From Hodarchaeum sp048939725 (GTDB lineage Archaea; Asgardarchaeota; Heimdallarchaeia; Hodarchaeales; Hodarchaeaceae): a DNA stretch of 64,000 nucleotides. The first letter of the stretch is position 1. The number at the start of each line of letters is the position of its first letter. Made by a program: the position numbers and the translations under genes. The notes under the pieces are model-generated. The model did no database searches. It saw nothing but the letters and a program-made list of their open reading frames with translations, and was not told where the DNA came from. The stretch spans positions 59,595 to 123,594 of the forward strand of contig JBHLPG010000001.1 of the NCBI GenBank assembly GCA_048939725.1. The letters run 5' to 3'. Below, piece after piece: positions 26,405 to 34,365 of this stretch.

Positions 26405-26809
26405 TTAACCAAGAATTTCAGCAATTTTTTTGGCAGATTGCTTCATGTCCAGAAATATTAATCCTAATTTCACAGAACGGCTGGCTGAAGTAGTTAATAC
26501 TGCTTTTGATCCTGCCTGAACTGAAATTAGATATCCATTATCACCCTCAACTAAAATACGAGTCATTTCTCCCTTTCCTATTTCCATCACAGCTCTTTCA
26601 CCCAAGCTTAAGATAGCAGCTGTCATAGCTGCCACTCGTACATCATCTAAGCCTGATGGCAATGTTGGTGGCCAAGATGAAATTGGCAATCCCTCCAATG
26701 ACACTACTGCAGCAAAATCTATGGCTGGCAGCTTACTCACGAAAGCTTCGAGTACTTCTGCTATTTCTTTATGTACCTGGGTATCTGTTTCACTATCTGG
26801 AATGTACAT
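26405..26809 (-). CDS. Roadblock/LC7 domain protein
   Basis: A 134-residue single-domain protein of the Roadblock/LC7 (MglB-type) family. It has the typical strand-helix pattern: FAAVVSLEGLPISSW, an alanine-rich helix (VRVAAMTAAILSLGERAV), ILVEGDNGYLISVQAG and LTTSASRSVKLG. Such proteins dimerise and bind small GTPases, often as activating or positioning factors. It is separated by 455 bases from a GTPase and a second Roadblock protein on the same strand. Confidence 0.88.
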   Translation of the reverse strand: MYIPDSETDTQVHKEIAEVLEAFVSKLPAIDFAAVVSLEGLPISSWPPTLPSGLDDVRVAAMTAAILSLGERAVMEIGKGEMTRILVEGDNGYLISVQAGSKAVLTTSASRSVKLGLIFLDMKQSAKKIAEILG

Positions 26810-27264
26810 TTGATATATCCCTTATATAAGTCATTCCTGTAACGTTTCTATTATTTTTTGCCTTATTAGTAAGATTATTACGAAATTTGCTTATCCTACG
26901 AGGATTTAATTTAATGAAAATTCTTACTTATAACGACTTACGTGAATTTTCTTATTATTATATATAAGAATTCTTATTCTTAAGTTCTTACCATAAACCA
27001 AGATTTAACATCCACTATCTATGAAAGCAGAACTATGTTAGAAAATAGAGTAGTGAAAAAAATAGGTTCCTGACATGTAGATAATATCTCTTAAACAAAA
27101 TAATATTCTATTTTATGGAGTCATAATCAATGAGTGTAGATTCTCAATTATTAATATTCTAATATGGTAAAATAACTAGCTGTTTTCATCGGGAGATAAT
27201 CCAAAATGAGAGAATGAATCATTCCAAAAAAAATACTTTGTAAAAAGCTCATTAATAGACCGGT
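26810..27264. other. AT-rich intergenic region with a 14-base palindrome
   Basis: 455 bases with no credible gene. It holds a perfect palindrome ATAAGAATTCTTAT at 26964-26977 beside TATATA sequences (26955-26966) and several CTTA/CTTAC repeats. On the minus strand this could be a promoter with an operator for the Roadblock gene starting at 26809, but the distance (~150 bases) is long. Confidence 0.35.
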
Positions 27265-27855
27265 TCAAGTCATCTTAACAATTTGAGATTCTTTAGTACC
27301 ATAAAGTTGAATCATGATAATCTCACGAGCTAATGACTGAAATGCCCGTTTAACGCCGAGACCTGTGGTTGCAACGGTTTCATATATAGGATAAACTTGG
27401 ATTTGCAATTTTTGGATTAATTCTGATCGTGGTAATGCATCCTCAACATCACGTTTGTTCAAAGTAATTACAAGAGGGATTACCGTTCCTAACTGGTCAC
27501 CTAAATGCGTTTTTAGTTCATTAAATGATTCCATATTCTCTTGAAATTGAGAAGCGCTAGAATCAACAACGAAAATAAGGCCATCTACACCTTGGAGCAC
27601 TATTTTTCGTTGATGTTTATGCCTTTCTTGTCCTGCAGTAGTGTAAACGTCAAAAACAACTCCAGTGGTTGCCTGCATAGGAACAAAATCGAAGAATAGT
27701 GTCCGTCCTGTTGGATCTGCTAATTGCGTGAACTTACCTTTTTCCAATCCATCTACTTTGTTATATAACCAAGCTAGCGTCGATGTTTTTCCTCCCAAAG
27801 ATGGTCCGTAGAAAACAATTTTGAATCGGTGACGACCTTCTGCGTCCTTTCTCAA
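27265..27855 (-). CDS. MglA-like small GTPase
   Basis: Ras-superfamily GTPase of the bacterial/archaeal MglA branch. G1 is GPSLGGKTS (residues 17-25), the G3 region is YTTAGQE (71-77) with the TTAGQ form typical of MglA instead of DTAGQ, G4 is NKRD (133-136), and a TTG G5-like turn follows. The length is 196. There is no C-terminal lipid-modified cysteine. It lies 24 bases downstream of an MglB-like Roadblock gene, so the two form a GTPase-regulator operon. Confidence 0.92.
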   Translation of the reverse strand: MRKDAEGRHRFKIVFYGPSLGGKTSTLAWLYNKVDGLEKGKFTQLADPTGRTLFFDFVPMQATTGVVFDVYTTAGQERHKHQRKIVLQGVDGLIFVVDSSASQFQENMESFNELKTHLGDQLGTVIPLVITLNKRDVEDALPRSELIQKLQIQVYPIYETVATTGLGVKRAFQSLAREIIMIQLYGTKESQIVKMT

Positions 27856-27879
27856 GTAAAAATCTCCTCTGCAGGAGGA

Positions 27880-28374
27880 TTAGAATTTTTCAAGCTCTCG
27901 AAGTGCTGCTTCTAGTTCATCTTTTTCCAGACTAGTCCGTACCTCAGGAGCTGCAGAAGCCATCCCTCCAATAGATCGTGTTGGTTTTCCTGCTAAGAAC
28001 TCATCTAAAATACTACTAAGCTCTTCGTTTGCCTTTCTCATGAGTAGACGAATCATTCCAATATTAACTTCAGCATCAGAAATAATTGTAAGAATTCCCC
28101 GACCACAGGTACTTGCAAAGATTTTACCCGTATCAAATTCTGATGTAACGATATCTAATCCGCCAATTGTCAGATTTATTCCCTGTTCAGCTGAAGCCAT
28201 GAACACAGCTGAAGCTATGGCCCCGATCCCATCCACATCAACACTGACGTAGCTAAATTTAGAAACATGCGCAATAGTGAGACCAGTTCGATCAACAAGT
28301 ATCACTTTTTTGATACCTGGTTCGCTTTTAATGATTTTACTGAGTACAGTGTCAAATCTTCTGGGGTCTATCAT
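27880..28374 (-). CDS. MglB-like Roadblock/LC7 protein
   Basis: A 164-residue Roadblock/LC7 protein with a C-terminal tail. The N-terminal domain has VLSKIIKSEPGIKKVILVDR, GLTIAHVS, an alanine-rich helix (GIGAIASAVFMASAEQG) and GRGILTIISDAEVNIGMIRL. The last ~45 residues form a linker and an acidic helix (EKDELEAALRELEKF). It leads the operon with the MglA-like GTPase. In the bacterial system the MglB dimer is the GTPase-activating protein for MglA; that role is inferred here. Confidence 0.88.
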   Translation of the reverse strand: MIDPRRFDTVLSKIIKSEPGIKKVILVDRTGLTIAHVSKFSYVSVDVDGIGAIASAVFMASAEQGINLTIGGLDIVTSEFDTGKIFASTCGRGILTIISDAEVNIGMIRLLMRKANEELSSILDEFLAGKPTRSIGGMASAAPEVRTSLEKDELEAALRELEKF

Positions 28375-28512
28375 TTAATGTCACCCTAGTTGTCCACAAT
28401 TCAAAATCATTATTGATTATTAATAAATTTAGCTCATTGCATAAAGAAGGTCAAATTATTAAAAAGCAGCATCTTGTGTACTATATCATCATTATCTTTA
28501 GTTTAACAACAT

Positions 28513-29340
28513 TTATAAAAAAATCACCATGAGTAATAAAATAAGATTGCCAAAAAGAGCATCAATAATAAACCCTAATAACAAAATTAAAATGAATGGG
28601 AGAGAAGGTTGAATCCAAATAAAAGACTTATCTTTGGATTGAATTAAAGAGATTAGTTCCTGCTTTCTATTAAAATCAGCTTCAGGGGTATCTAGACGTG
28701 TTCGGAACTCTACCCGCCAGCCAATATCCTCATTAAATCTTTCCATAAAATCAAAATGCCACGGTTTCTCCATGAGCTCTTTTTCAAGATTACGGGTTTG
28801 GTGAGGAAAGCCAATAAAGCGAATAAAAAGTCGTGTCCATCTAGATTCGTTTGAAAGAATATAAAGATCTGGATGTAAGCGTTGATAAGCAAAATTGTAA
28901 CAAAATAACAATATTGGGACAGGAAACACAATTAAATAAGCATTGAAGAACACATTAAAGATTTTTGGAGTAATAGTAATAAGAATTTCATATGATTGTT
29001 CATGAAAGAGAATTATTGGGAGTGAGATCGGGGAGGCGATCCCAATTGCAATATAGGCTATCCTATCAGCCTCACCTCCCAATCCTGAAAAAGTTAGAAA
29101 CAATGCTAGGGTAACTGCAAAAATGAAATTAATTGACACGGATATAATGTAATTGATCGGTGATTCATTTTCCAGAATTCGTATGACAATTTGTACCAAA
29201 TGGAATATGATTCCTCCTCCAATCATGATCAACCAAATCCAGTCAGCTACTTCTCGACTCTTGATATCTTGCCATGATCCGATTATCAATAAAAAAATGG
29301 TAAAAATTAATAGAATCACATTTAACTCTGATCCAACCAT
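28513..29340 (-). CDS. Type IV prepilin / archaellin peptidase (A24 family)
   Basis: Polytopic membrane aspartyl protease that trims signal peptides of pilin-like subunits. The two catalytic aspartates are visible: Asp25 in GSWQDIKSREVADW after the first helix and Asp92 in GLGGEADRIA, the GxxD-type second motif. It has a soluble insert of ~70 residues (after ~150) before the last membrane helix. The length of 275 is longer than FlaK. It implies the cell makes type IV pilus-like or archaellum filaments, but no filament genes are in this window. Confidence 0.85.
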   Translation of the reverse strand: MVGSELNVILLIFTIFLLIIGSWQDIKSREVADWIWLIMIGGGIIFHLVQIVIRILENESPINYIISVSINFIFAVTLALFLTFSGLGGEADRIAYIAIGIASPISLPIILFHEQSYEILITITPKIFNVFFNAYLIVFPVPILLFCYNFAYQRLHPDLYILSNESRWTRLFIRFIGFPHQTRNLEKELMEKPWHFDFMERFNEDIGWRVEFRTRLDTPEADFNRKQELISLIQSKDKSFIWIQPSLPFILILLLGFIIDALFGNLILLLMVIFL

Positions 29341-29545
29341 AATAAAACCAACTTTTTTCTGATCAGCTTGTAGATATCAATTGGTTATTTCCACTAACTT
29401 TTTCTGAGTGAATTATTTAAGGCCTTTAGATTTTTATCACTTAGTACAAAAGAATTAATCTTCTAGGAATTGCATAATTTTATTAATCTAGACTTTTTTA
29501 AGCGCCTGATACTAAAGGGCCTTTTTAATTAGCCACTGTGGCTTA

Positions 29546-29592
29546 GTTTTTGGATAGATGGCTTAATTTAAAAGCGTCTACCAAATAGAGTA
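29546..29592 (+). other. Putative non-canonical tRNA intron in the D-loop
   Basis: A 47-base insert between D-loop positions 14/15. The triplet TAG occurs at both borders (29544-29546 and 29591-29593), so the exact cut can slide by up to three bases. TTTGG (29548-29552) pairs with CCAAA (29581-29585) and TAGA with TCTA inside, while GGCT (29540-29543) can pair with AGCC (29592-29595) across the junctions. This resembles a relaxed bulge-helix-bulge. Confidence 0.6.
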
Positions 29593-29617
29593 GCCGGGTT
29601 ATAGCGCCTCCTTGGTA

Positions 29618-29648
29618 TTTTTATCTCCATTTCGGAAGAAAAACATAC
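29618..29648 (+). other. tRNA intron at canonical position 37/38
   Basis: A 31-base insert in the anticodon loop after A37. GTAT (29615-29618) pairs with ATAC (29645-29648) and TTTT with AAAA just inside, forming a helix that continues the anticodon stem. This is the common archaeal intron site cut by EndA. Confidence 0.75.
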
Positions 29649-29759
29649 AGGAGGATGTCGTGGGTTCAAATCCCACCAGTGGCTCTTTTTAAATAGATAT
29701 TTTGTATACCCTAATAACTCAACTAAAATTTTAATCATAACAGTAGAAGGGGCAATCAT

Positions 29760-30374
29760 TTGGATTATGAAGAGCTTTTCAAGATATGGAAAGCGGAAAA
29801 AGCCAACCCGGCACTTCTAGAAATACCAGCTGATTTCTATATTTCCATGGATGGGAAATTAACAAAGCTCTATCAAAAAACACAAAACTTAGAATGGGAA
29901 GAACTAGCTGATGCAATAATTGAACGAATGGAGTTTCTTAGAAAGGATATTGCACAGTTACGATTAACAAAAATATTAAATTCGATTATATATAATACGC
30001 CTATCAATTTGGAGCATACCACATGGGGAGAACGGCGATTAGTCAAAGATTTAAGAAATTCTATTGAAATGCTTGGCATGGAGAAACCAAACATTTTAGA
30101 TACTCAGGAAAATTTGGCTATCACGAATCTGCAGAACGATTCAAATGAAGACTCTAGTCAAATAGAGGAGAATAGTGATACTATTCCCCCATCCTCACAG
30201 AATCTAACTATAAGGATTCTCGATGATGTTGAAGCCTTTATTGGGCTGGATATGAAGCGATATGGTCCCTTAATTAGGCATGATATTGTTCATCTGCCCG
30301 TAGAAAATGCTAAAGCACTCATTGCGAGAGGAATGGCAAGATTGATAGAAACAAAGATAGAAGAAACCAGGTGA
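29760..30374 (+). CDS. gins51: GINS complex subunit Gins51-like
   Basis: Subunit of the GINS complex that joins MCM and Cdc45/RecJ in the replicative helicase. The N-terminal ~110 residues are helical (A domain, with LRKDIAQLRLTKILNSII). After a Ser/Asn/Glu-rich linker comes the small B domain IRILDDVEAFIGLDMKRYGP and VHLPVENAKALIARGMA, which is the archaeal Gins51 signature. The A-then-B order identifies Gins51 rather than Gins23. TTG at 29760 starts it, after GAAGGGG. It leads a tight five-gene operon. Confidence 0.88.
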   Translation: MDYEELFKIWKAEKANPALLEIPADFYISMDGKLTKLYQKTQNLEWEELADAIIERMEFLRKDIAQLRLTKILNSIIYNTPINLEHTTWGERRLVKDLRNSIEMLGMEKPNILDTQENLAITNLQNDSNEDSSQIEENSDTIPPSSQNLTIRILDDVEAFIGLDMKRYGPLIRHDIVHLPVENAKALIARGMARLIETKIEETR

Positions 30375-30380
30375 AAATTC

Positions 30381-30569
30381 GTGAGAAGACGTTATATACC
30401 TCAACCGCGTTCAAAATTCTTAAAAATCACATGTGAGTGTGGAAATGTTCAAGAAGTCTTTTCTCATGCCACATCCAAGATTACTTGTCGCGTATGTGGA
30501 AAAACACTAGCAGAACCTAGTGGTGGAATAGCAAAATTATATGGGGAAGTAATAGAAGTATTAGACTGA
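30381..30569 (+). CDS. rps27e: Small ribosomal subunit protein S27e (eS27)
   Basis: A 62-residue zinc ribbon ribosomal protein with CECGN and CRVCGK ligand pairs, FSHATSKITC between them and LYGEVIEVLD at the end, all typical. It starts with GTG at 30381, six bases after the Gins51 stop. It is followed by aIF2alpha, the usual archaeal neighbour. Confidence 0.96.
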   Translation: MRRRYIPQPRSKFLKITCECGNVQEVFSHATSKITCRVCGKTLAEPSGGIAKLYGEVIEVLD

Positions 30570-30583
30570 GAAGAGGTGATTAA

Positions 30584-31369
30584 ATGGAGATTGGCTTCCC
30601 AAGTGTAGGAGAATTAGTAATTGGTACATGCTCAAAGCTTACTCCTCATGGTGCTTATTTTGAGATTTTTGATTACGAAAAATTAGGTTCGGAAGCAGGA
30701 TTCGTACATATCTCAGAGTTGAGTCGTACGTGGGTTCGAAACATTCGTAGTCACATTCGGGAAGGCCAAAGAGCTGTAGCAAAGATTCTTCGTGTTGATA
30801 CTGCTCGTGGGGAGATAGATATGTCCATTCGTCGTGTTTCGGAGCCACAACGAAGGTCAAAACTCACTGAATTCAAACAGGAAAATCGTGCGAGAGGGTT
30901 AATCTCAGTTGCTTGTGAGAAAGTCGAGGGCTCTCTCGATGGTGTTGAAGAATCTATTATAGGTAAATTTGGTTCTATATATGAAGGTTTGGTCCAAGCA
31001 AGGGAAAATGGAGAGAATATTCTCATAGAAATTGGTATTCCTGATGTAGTTGCCAAAGAAATTTATCAGCTGGCATTGAAAGAATTACAACCTCCGACTG
31101 TTCGACTTACTGGTCTTGTAAATATAACATGTTATGAACCTGAAGGAGTGATTATTTTAACGAATTTTTTCAAAACATTTAATAAAAATTTTAAGAAAAA
31201 ATATAAGGGTTCAGAACTAAATATTCAGGTTATTTCTCCTCCTGATTATCGATTTGTGGTTGAAAGTGGGGATTGGAGAACTGCAGAAGGGATTTGGAAG
31301 GATGTTCAAGATGAGGCGGAGAAATTCTTTCGCCCTTATGATGCGGAATATTCTTTTGAAAGACAATAA
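30584..31369 (+). CDS. aif2a: Translation initiation factor aIF2 alpha subunit
   Basis: Alpha subunit of the initiator-tRNA-binding factor. An N-terminal S1 OB domain (GELVIGTCSKLTPHGAYFEI, GFVHISELSRTWVRNIR), a helical middle domain and a C-terminal alpha/beta domain (FRPYDAEYSFERQ at the end) are present at the usual length of 261. The arginine-rich loop SIRRVSE follows the S1 domain. AAGAGGTGA precedes the ATG. It lies between S27e and Nop10, a conserved archaeal order. Confidence 0.97.
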   Translation: MEIGFPSVGELVIGTCSKLTPHGAYFEIFDYEKLGSEAGFVHISELSRTWVRNIRSHIREGQRAVAKILRVDTARGEIDMSIRRVSEPQRRSKLTEFKQENRARGLISVACEKVEGSLDGVEESIIGKFGSIYEGLVQARENGENILIEIGIPDVVAKEIYQLALKELQPPTVRLTGLVNITCYEPEGVIILTNFFKTFNKNFKKKYKGSELNIQVISPPDYRFVVESGDWRTAEGIWKDVQDEAEKFFRPYDAEYSFERQ

Positions 31370-31386
31370 AACAATCGGAGATACAT

Positions 31387-31560
31387 ATGCGCCTGTTAAG
31401 AAAGTGTACCTGTAGCTATACTATTGATCAATCAAAAGAATTTTGTAATAAATGTGGGGAAAGATTTCATAGCGCTTATCCTCCAAAATTTTCTCCTTAT
31501 GACAAATATGCTGATTATAGACGAAAAATGAAAGAACTTGCTAAACAACGGGGATCATAG
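31387..31560 (+). CDS. nop10: H/ACA RNP protein Nop10
   Basis: A 57-residue protein starting MRLLRKCTCSYTID, with zinc pair CTC and a second pair CNKCG, then the Nop10 hallmark HSAYPPKFSPYDKYADYRRK. It organises the pseudouridine synthase in H/ACA RNPs. Its stop overlaps the GTG start of the next gene by one base, so the two are translationally coupled. Gar1 is at 12.3 kb. Confidence 0.95.
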   Translation: MRLLRKCTCSYTIDQSKEFCNKCGERFHSAYPPKFSPYDKYADYRRKMKELAKQRGS

Positions 31561-32066
31561 TGACAGAACAATCATCCATTATCATCCGAAGGTTCGAATT
31601 AAAAGATTTAGATCAGGTTATGGAGATTAATAGGCAAACATTGCCAGAGAATTATCCAGAAAGTTTCTTTCGGACAATCTATGCAGAATTACCATCTGCT
31701 TTCTTAATTGCAGAGTTAAATGGAGAGTTAATTGGTTATACAATGGCTCGGATTGAGAGAGGGTTAAGTCATTATTCTCTTTTTCATCGTTCAAAAAAAG
31801 GACATACTGTAAGTATTGCAATAAAGCCAGAATATAGAAGAAAAGGTTTCGCGTCTGAACTCTTAAAAAAATCTATGGAAGCAATGACGGAAAAAGGAGC
31901 AAATGAGCTTTATTTAGAAGTTCGAGTGTCAAATGACGCGGCAGTACGTCTCTATAAATCTTTGGGTTATGAAATCTTAAAAGAAATACGTCACTATTAT
32001 CGAGACTTTGAATCGGCGTATCTAATGGTTCAAAAAGTTTCTAAAACCTCATCAAATAATACGTGA
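31560..32066 (+). CDS. GNAT N-terminal acetyltransferase (Ard1/RimI-like)
   Basis: Acetylates protein N-termini with acetyl-CoA. The 168-residue protein has the archaeal Ard1/Naa10 features: INRQTLPENYPESFF substrate-loop segment, an acetyl-CoA motif (EYRRKGFASELLKKS, R-x-x-G-x-A/G form) and EVRVSNDAAVRLYKSLGYE. GTG at 31560 overlaps the Nop10 stop by one base. It is the last gene of the replication/translation operon. Confidence 0.9.
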   Translation: MTEQSSIIIRRFELKDLDQVMEINRQTLPENYPESFFRTIYAELPSAFLIAELNGELIGYTMARIERGLSHYSLFHRSKKGHTVSIAIKPEYRRKGFASELLKKSMEAMTEKGANELYLEVRVSNDAAVRLYKSLGYEILKEIRHYYRDFESAYLMVQKVSKTSSNNT

Positions 32067-32450
32067 ATTAAGTATCGCGTTAAATTAGCATATTTAAGTA
32101 AAATCAACGTTTTTAACTTATTAAAGCGCTGTAGAATAGAGAAAGGGGGCTATCTCTTCATTTTAAGAACTTAAATCTGGAATAATTGCAGTGAATCGTA
32201 GAGTACACAACTGGATCTTAGAGACCAATTCTAATCTCATTAACAAGAACGAAGATAAGGATTATGTGTTTGAAAAAAGTTGAATAATCAAGGCTCATGT
32301 CAGAAAACGCCTTAACATAAAGCTTTAAAAAGATTGAAAACGTGACTTATGCAAATATTAGTGGAGTATCTAATTCAGAGTGCCTGTTATGGTTGAGCTG
32401 AAATTTTCTTTTCGAAATCAGCAATATATCAAAGTATGGAGATTTAATTC
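32067..32450. other. Intergenic region upstream of the ESCRT-II gene
   Basis: 384 AT-rich bases. A TATA-like CTTTAAAAAG lies at 32323-32332, about 120 bases before the ATG at 32451, and a GGGGG tract lies near 32145. No open frame above 30 codons with coding character is seen. It probably contains the promoter and a leader for the EAP30/SPFH operon. Confidence 0.35.
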
Positions 32451-33437
32451 ATGAAAGAATACTTCTTGAAAGCCAGTAATGCCTTGACCCGCTTGAATAG
32501 CAGTGTTTCAACCAATGCAAGAAGTGCTGCTGATATAACGATTAAAATCTACACGCGATTTGAAGAAATTCGATACATGAGCGAAACTATACCTGACTTT
32601 ATTCTTCACCCTGACCAAACAATGTCCAATCTTAAATCGAGCGGTGAAATAAAGGTGGCACAGCTCCTTGCATCAATTCTCTGTGAACGAATAACAGACC
32701 AATCAACCCGATTAGCCGAGGGACTTGATTTTGGTGAGGAGGATTTGGATGTTCGTGAGGAAATTCGTGAAATTCGAGAACAAATCTCCCGGTTAAATGA
32801 AGTCGTTCAAGTTCAAAAGAAATTAGCTGATGGAGCTCCTGTTTCTACAGAAAACATTAAGGACTTACAAAAGAAATATGAAACACGAATAAAACAACTA
32901 GAACAGGAGTTACTACGAAAAGAGGGTCGAGCTTTGACTGTCACAGCTTTAGATGCTACCAAAAAGCCTAAATTATTCGGAAAGGCCAAGTTTGAGCAAA
33001 CTATTGATGATTTAATTCTTGAGTACGGAAAAAATCTTCGTGCGAGTTCTGGCGGATATATTTCGCTTGCAAATCTCTATACAGCCCTAAAAACTCAAGT
33101 TCCTGACGTTAAATTCTCCACAAAGGATCTAGAGAATTCATGTAAACGTCTAAAAAAACAGGCTCTCATAGAAGGAGTTTCCAAAAGAGCGGGAGTAAAA
33201 ATCGTGGAATTTGTTCCTGTTGCATTAGGAGGTGATGCAAGAAAGGTTTTTGATTTAGCTGTTAATAAGGGATATATAACCTTAGAGGAGGTTGTATTGG
33301 GAACAAAATGGGATCAACAGCGTGTGATGAGAGTTCTTGACAGTTTAGTTGAACAGAAAATAGCTCGAAAAGTCTCGTCTCTTGATACAGGGGATCAATA
33401 TTATTTTCCAGGATTATATGGAGATAATGGTTGGTAG
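32451..33437 (+). CDS. ESCRT-II EAP30-domain protein (Vps22/36-like)
   Basis: Likely ESCRT-II subunit acting in membrane remodelling or ubiquitin-dependent sorting. The C-terminal ~150 residues form tandem winged helices of the EAP30 type: SSGGYISLANLYTALK (~199-214), a central KRAGVKIVEFVP strand pair (~245-256), then ITLEEVVLGTKWDQQRVMRV (~276-295) and the hallmark end YYFPGLYGD (~317-325). The first ~160 residues are helical with a coiled coil (~100-155), unlike eukaryotic Vps22, whose N-terminus is shorter. It is followed by an SPFH gene ten bases later. It could serve as both Vps22 and Vps36. Confidence 0.82.
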   Translation: MKEYFLKASNALTRLNSSVSTNARSAADITIKIYTRFEEIRYMSETIPDFILHPDQTMSNLKSSGEIKVAQLLASILCERITDQSTRLAEGLDFGEEDLDVREEIREIREQISRLNEVVQVQKKLADGAPVSTENIKDLQKKYETRIKQLEQELLRKEGRALTVTALDATKKPKLFGKAKFEQTIDDLILEYGKNLRASSGGYISLANLYTALKTQVPDVKFSTKDLENSCKRLKKQALIEGVSKRAGVKIVEFVPVALGGDARKVFDLAVNKGYITLEEVVLGTKWDQQRVMRVLDSLVEQKIARKVSSLDTGDQYYFPGLYGDNGW

Positions 33438-33447
33438 GTGAAATTTA

Positions 33448-34338
33448 ATGGCCGAAGTAGAGAAGTATGGTGGATTATTTCGCAGAATAGGCGATGCAGT
33501 ACATATTGGTACAAAAAAATTTAAAGGAAAAGCAATCTTAGGTTCAGACTTTGAATCAGAAACAGAAAGTTCTTTGATTAGTAGGATTAAATCTGAAGAT
33601 TATGATAGTTTTCGTAAGTATGATGGATTTATAGTAAAAGATCCTGAAAATGCGATTTTATTGCAATCTGGATCCTTAGTAGGAGTTGCAGGAAGTGGAA
33701 TTTATCAGCTCGAGAAGAATGCTAAACAGCCAGGCAGTGAAATCATCTGGGTAACTAAACGCGAATTCATCATTAAATGGGGTTCACCTGGAGTTTATAC
33801 CTCTGATAATATTATTATAGGCTGTTATGGGATTTCTAGGATGAGGGTGGTCAATCCCCGAAACTTCATTATGAATGTGGTTTCGCATAAACAGTACTAT
33901 TCTGGAAACGAGTTAAAAAATTGGGTTAAACAAACAATAATTGCAGCTGTGAAACATGTAATGTCTCGTTATACAATACCAGAATTACTTAAAGAGCGTC
34001 GAAGCTTAGAAATCCAAACTCGATCAGAGCTTGGCCCTGAGACTTCTCGGTGGGGCCTAGAACTAGTAGGATTAGACATAGGAGGTTTTAAGGTTCCTGA
34101 TGAATATCAGGCCTTATTATCATATGAAATTGAAAAACAAGTTCTAGAACAACAGCAGGAATTAGCAGAACAAAGAAAGGAACTCGATGTTGTTGTAGAA
34201 AAAGTGAAGAAATATGAACAAATGCTTGAACAAGCAGATGAAATGTTTTTAAAAGGAAAAATATCAGAAGAAAAGTACAAAGAGCTGACTGATAAATATT
34301 CCAAGAAGTTAGCTCAAGTAAAAGCTCAGCAATTATGA
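33448..34338 (+). CDS. SPFH/band-7-like protein with C-terminal coiled coil and SHOCT-like helix
   Basis: A 296-residue soluble protein of the SPFH superfamily, closest in layout to the bacterial YdjI/'virion core' group. A beta-rich N-terminal domain (DDGFIVKDPENAILLQ-type strand and VTKREFIIKWGSPGVYTSDN) precedes an SPFH helical part (LKNWVKQTIIAAVKHVMSRY, EIQTRSELGPETSRWGLEL, VGLDIGGFKVPDEYQ). A coiled coil (~228-262) and a final SHOCT-like pair of helices (MFLKGKISEEKYKELTDKYS) follow. There is no membrane helix. GGTGA precedes the ATG. It is coupled to the ESCRT-II gene, suggesting a membrane-associated oligomer or platform. Confidence 0.8.
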   Translation: MAEVEKYGGLFRRIGDAVHIGTKKFKGKAILGSDFESETESSLISRIKSEDYDSFRKYDGFIVKDPENAILLQSGSLVGVAGSGIYQLEKNAKQPGSEIIWVTKREFIIKWGSPGVYTSDNIIIGCYGISRMRVVNPRNFIMNVVSHKQYYSGNELKNWVKQTIIAAVKHVMSRYTIPELLKERRSLEIQTRSELGPETSRWGLELVGLDIGGFKVPDEYQALLSYEIEKQVLEQQQELAEQRKELDVVVEKVKKYEQMLEQADEMFLKGKISEEKYKELTDKYSKKLAQVKAQQL

Positions 34339-34365
34339 TTCTTGAAAGAATCCCTTACCCTATTC

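Larger units (their letters stand above)
29532..29684 (+). tRNA. tRNA-Thr (GGT anticodon) with two apparent introns
   Basis: The acceptor stem GCCACTG (29532-29538) pairs perfectly with CAGTGGC (29677-29683), followed by discriminator T, as in archaeal tRNA-Thr. The T-arm is GTGGG-TTCAAAT-CCCAC (29660-29676). The anticodon stem CCTCC (29607-29611) pairs with GGAGG (29650-29654) and gives loop TTGGTA..A with anticodon GGT at 29614-29616. The D-arm starts GGCTTAG (29540-29546) and continues AGCCGGGTTATAGCG (29592-29606). Removing 47 bases from the D-loop and 31 bases after position 37 leaves 75 bases with A14, G18, G19 and A21 in place. A T-run follows at 29686-29690. Mature boundaries may shift by 1-3 bases. 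Confidence 0.88.

Noticed and set aside
29568..29759. 63-codon minus-strand open frame over the tRNA
   Set aside because: It overlaps the clearly folded tRNA-Thr and contains its antisense sequence.
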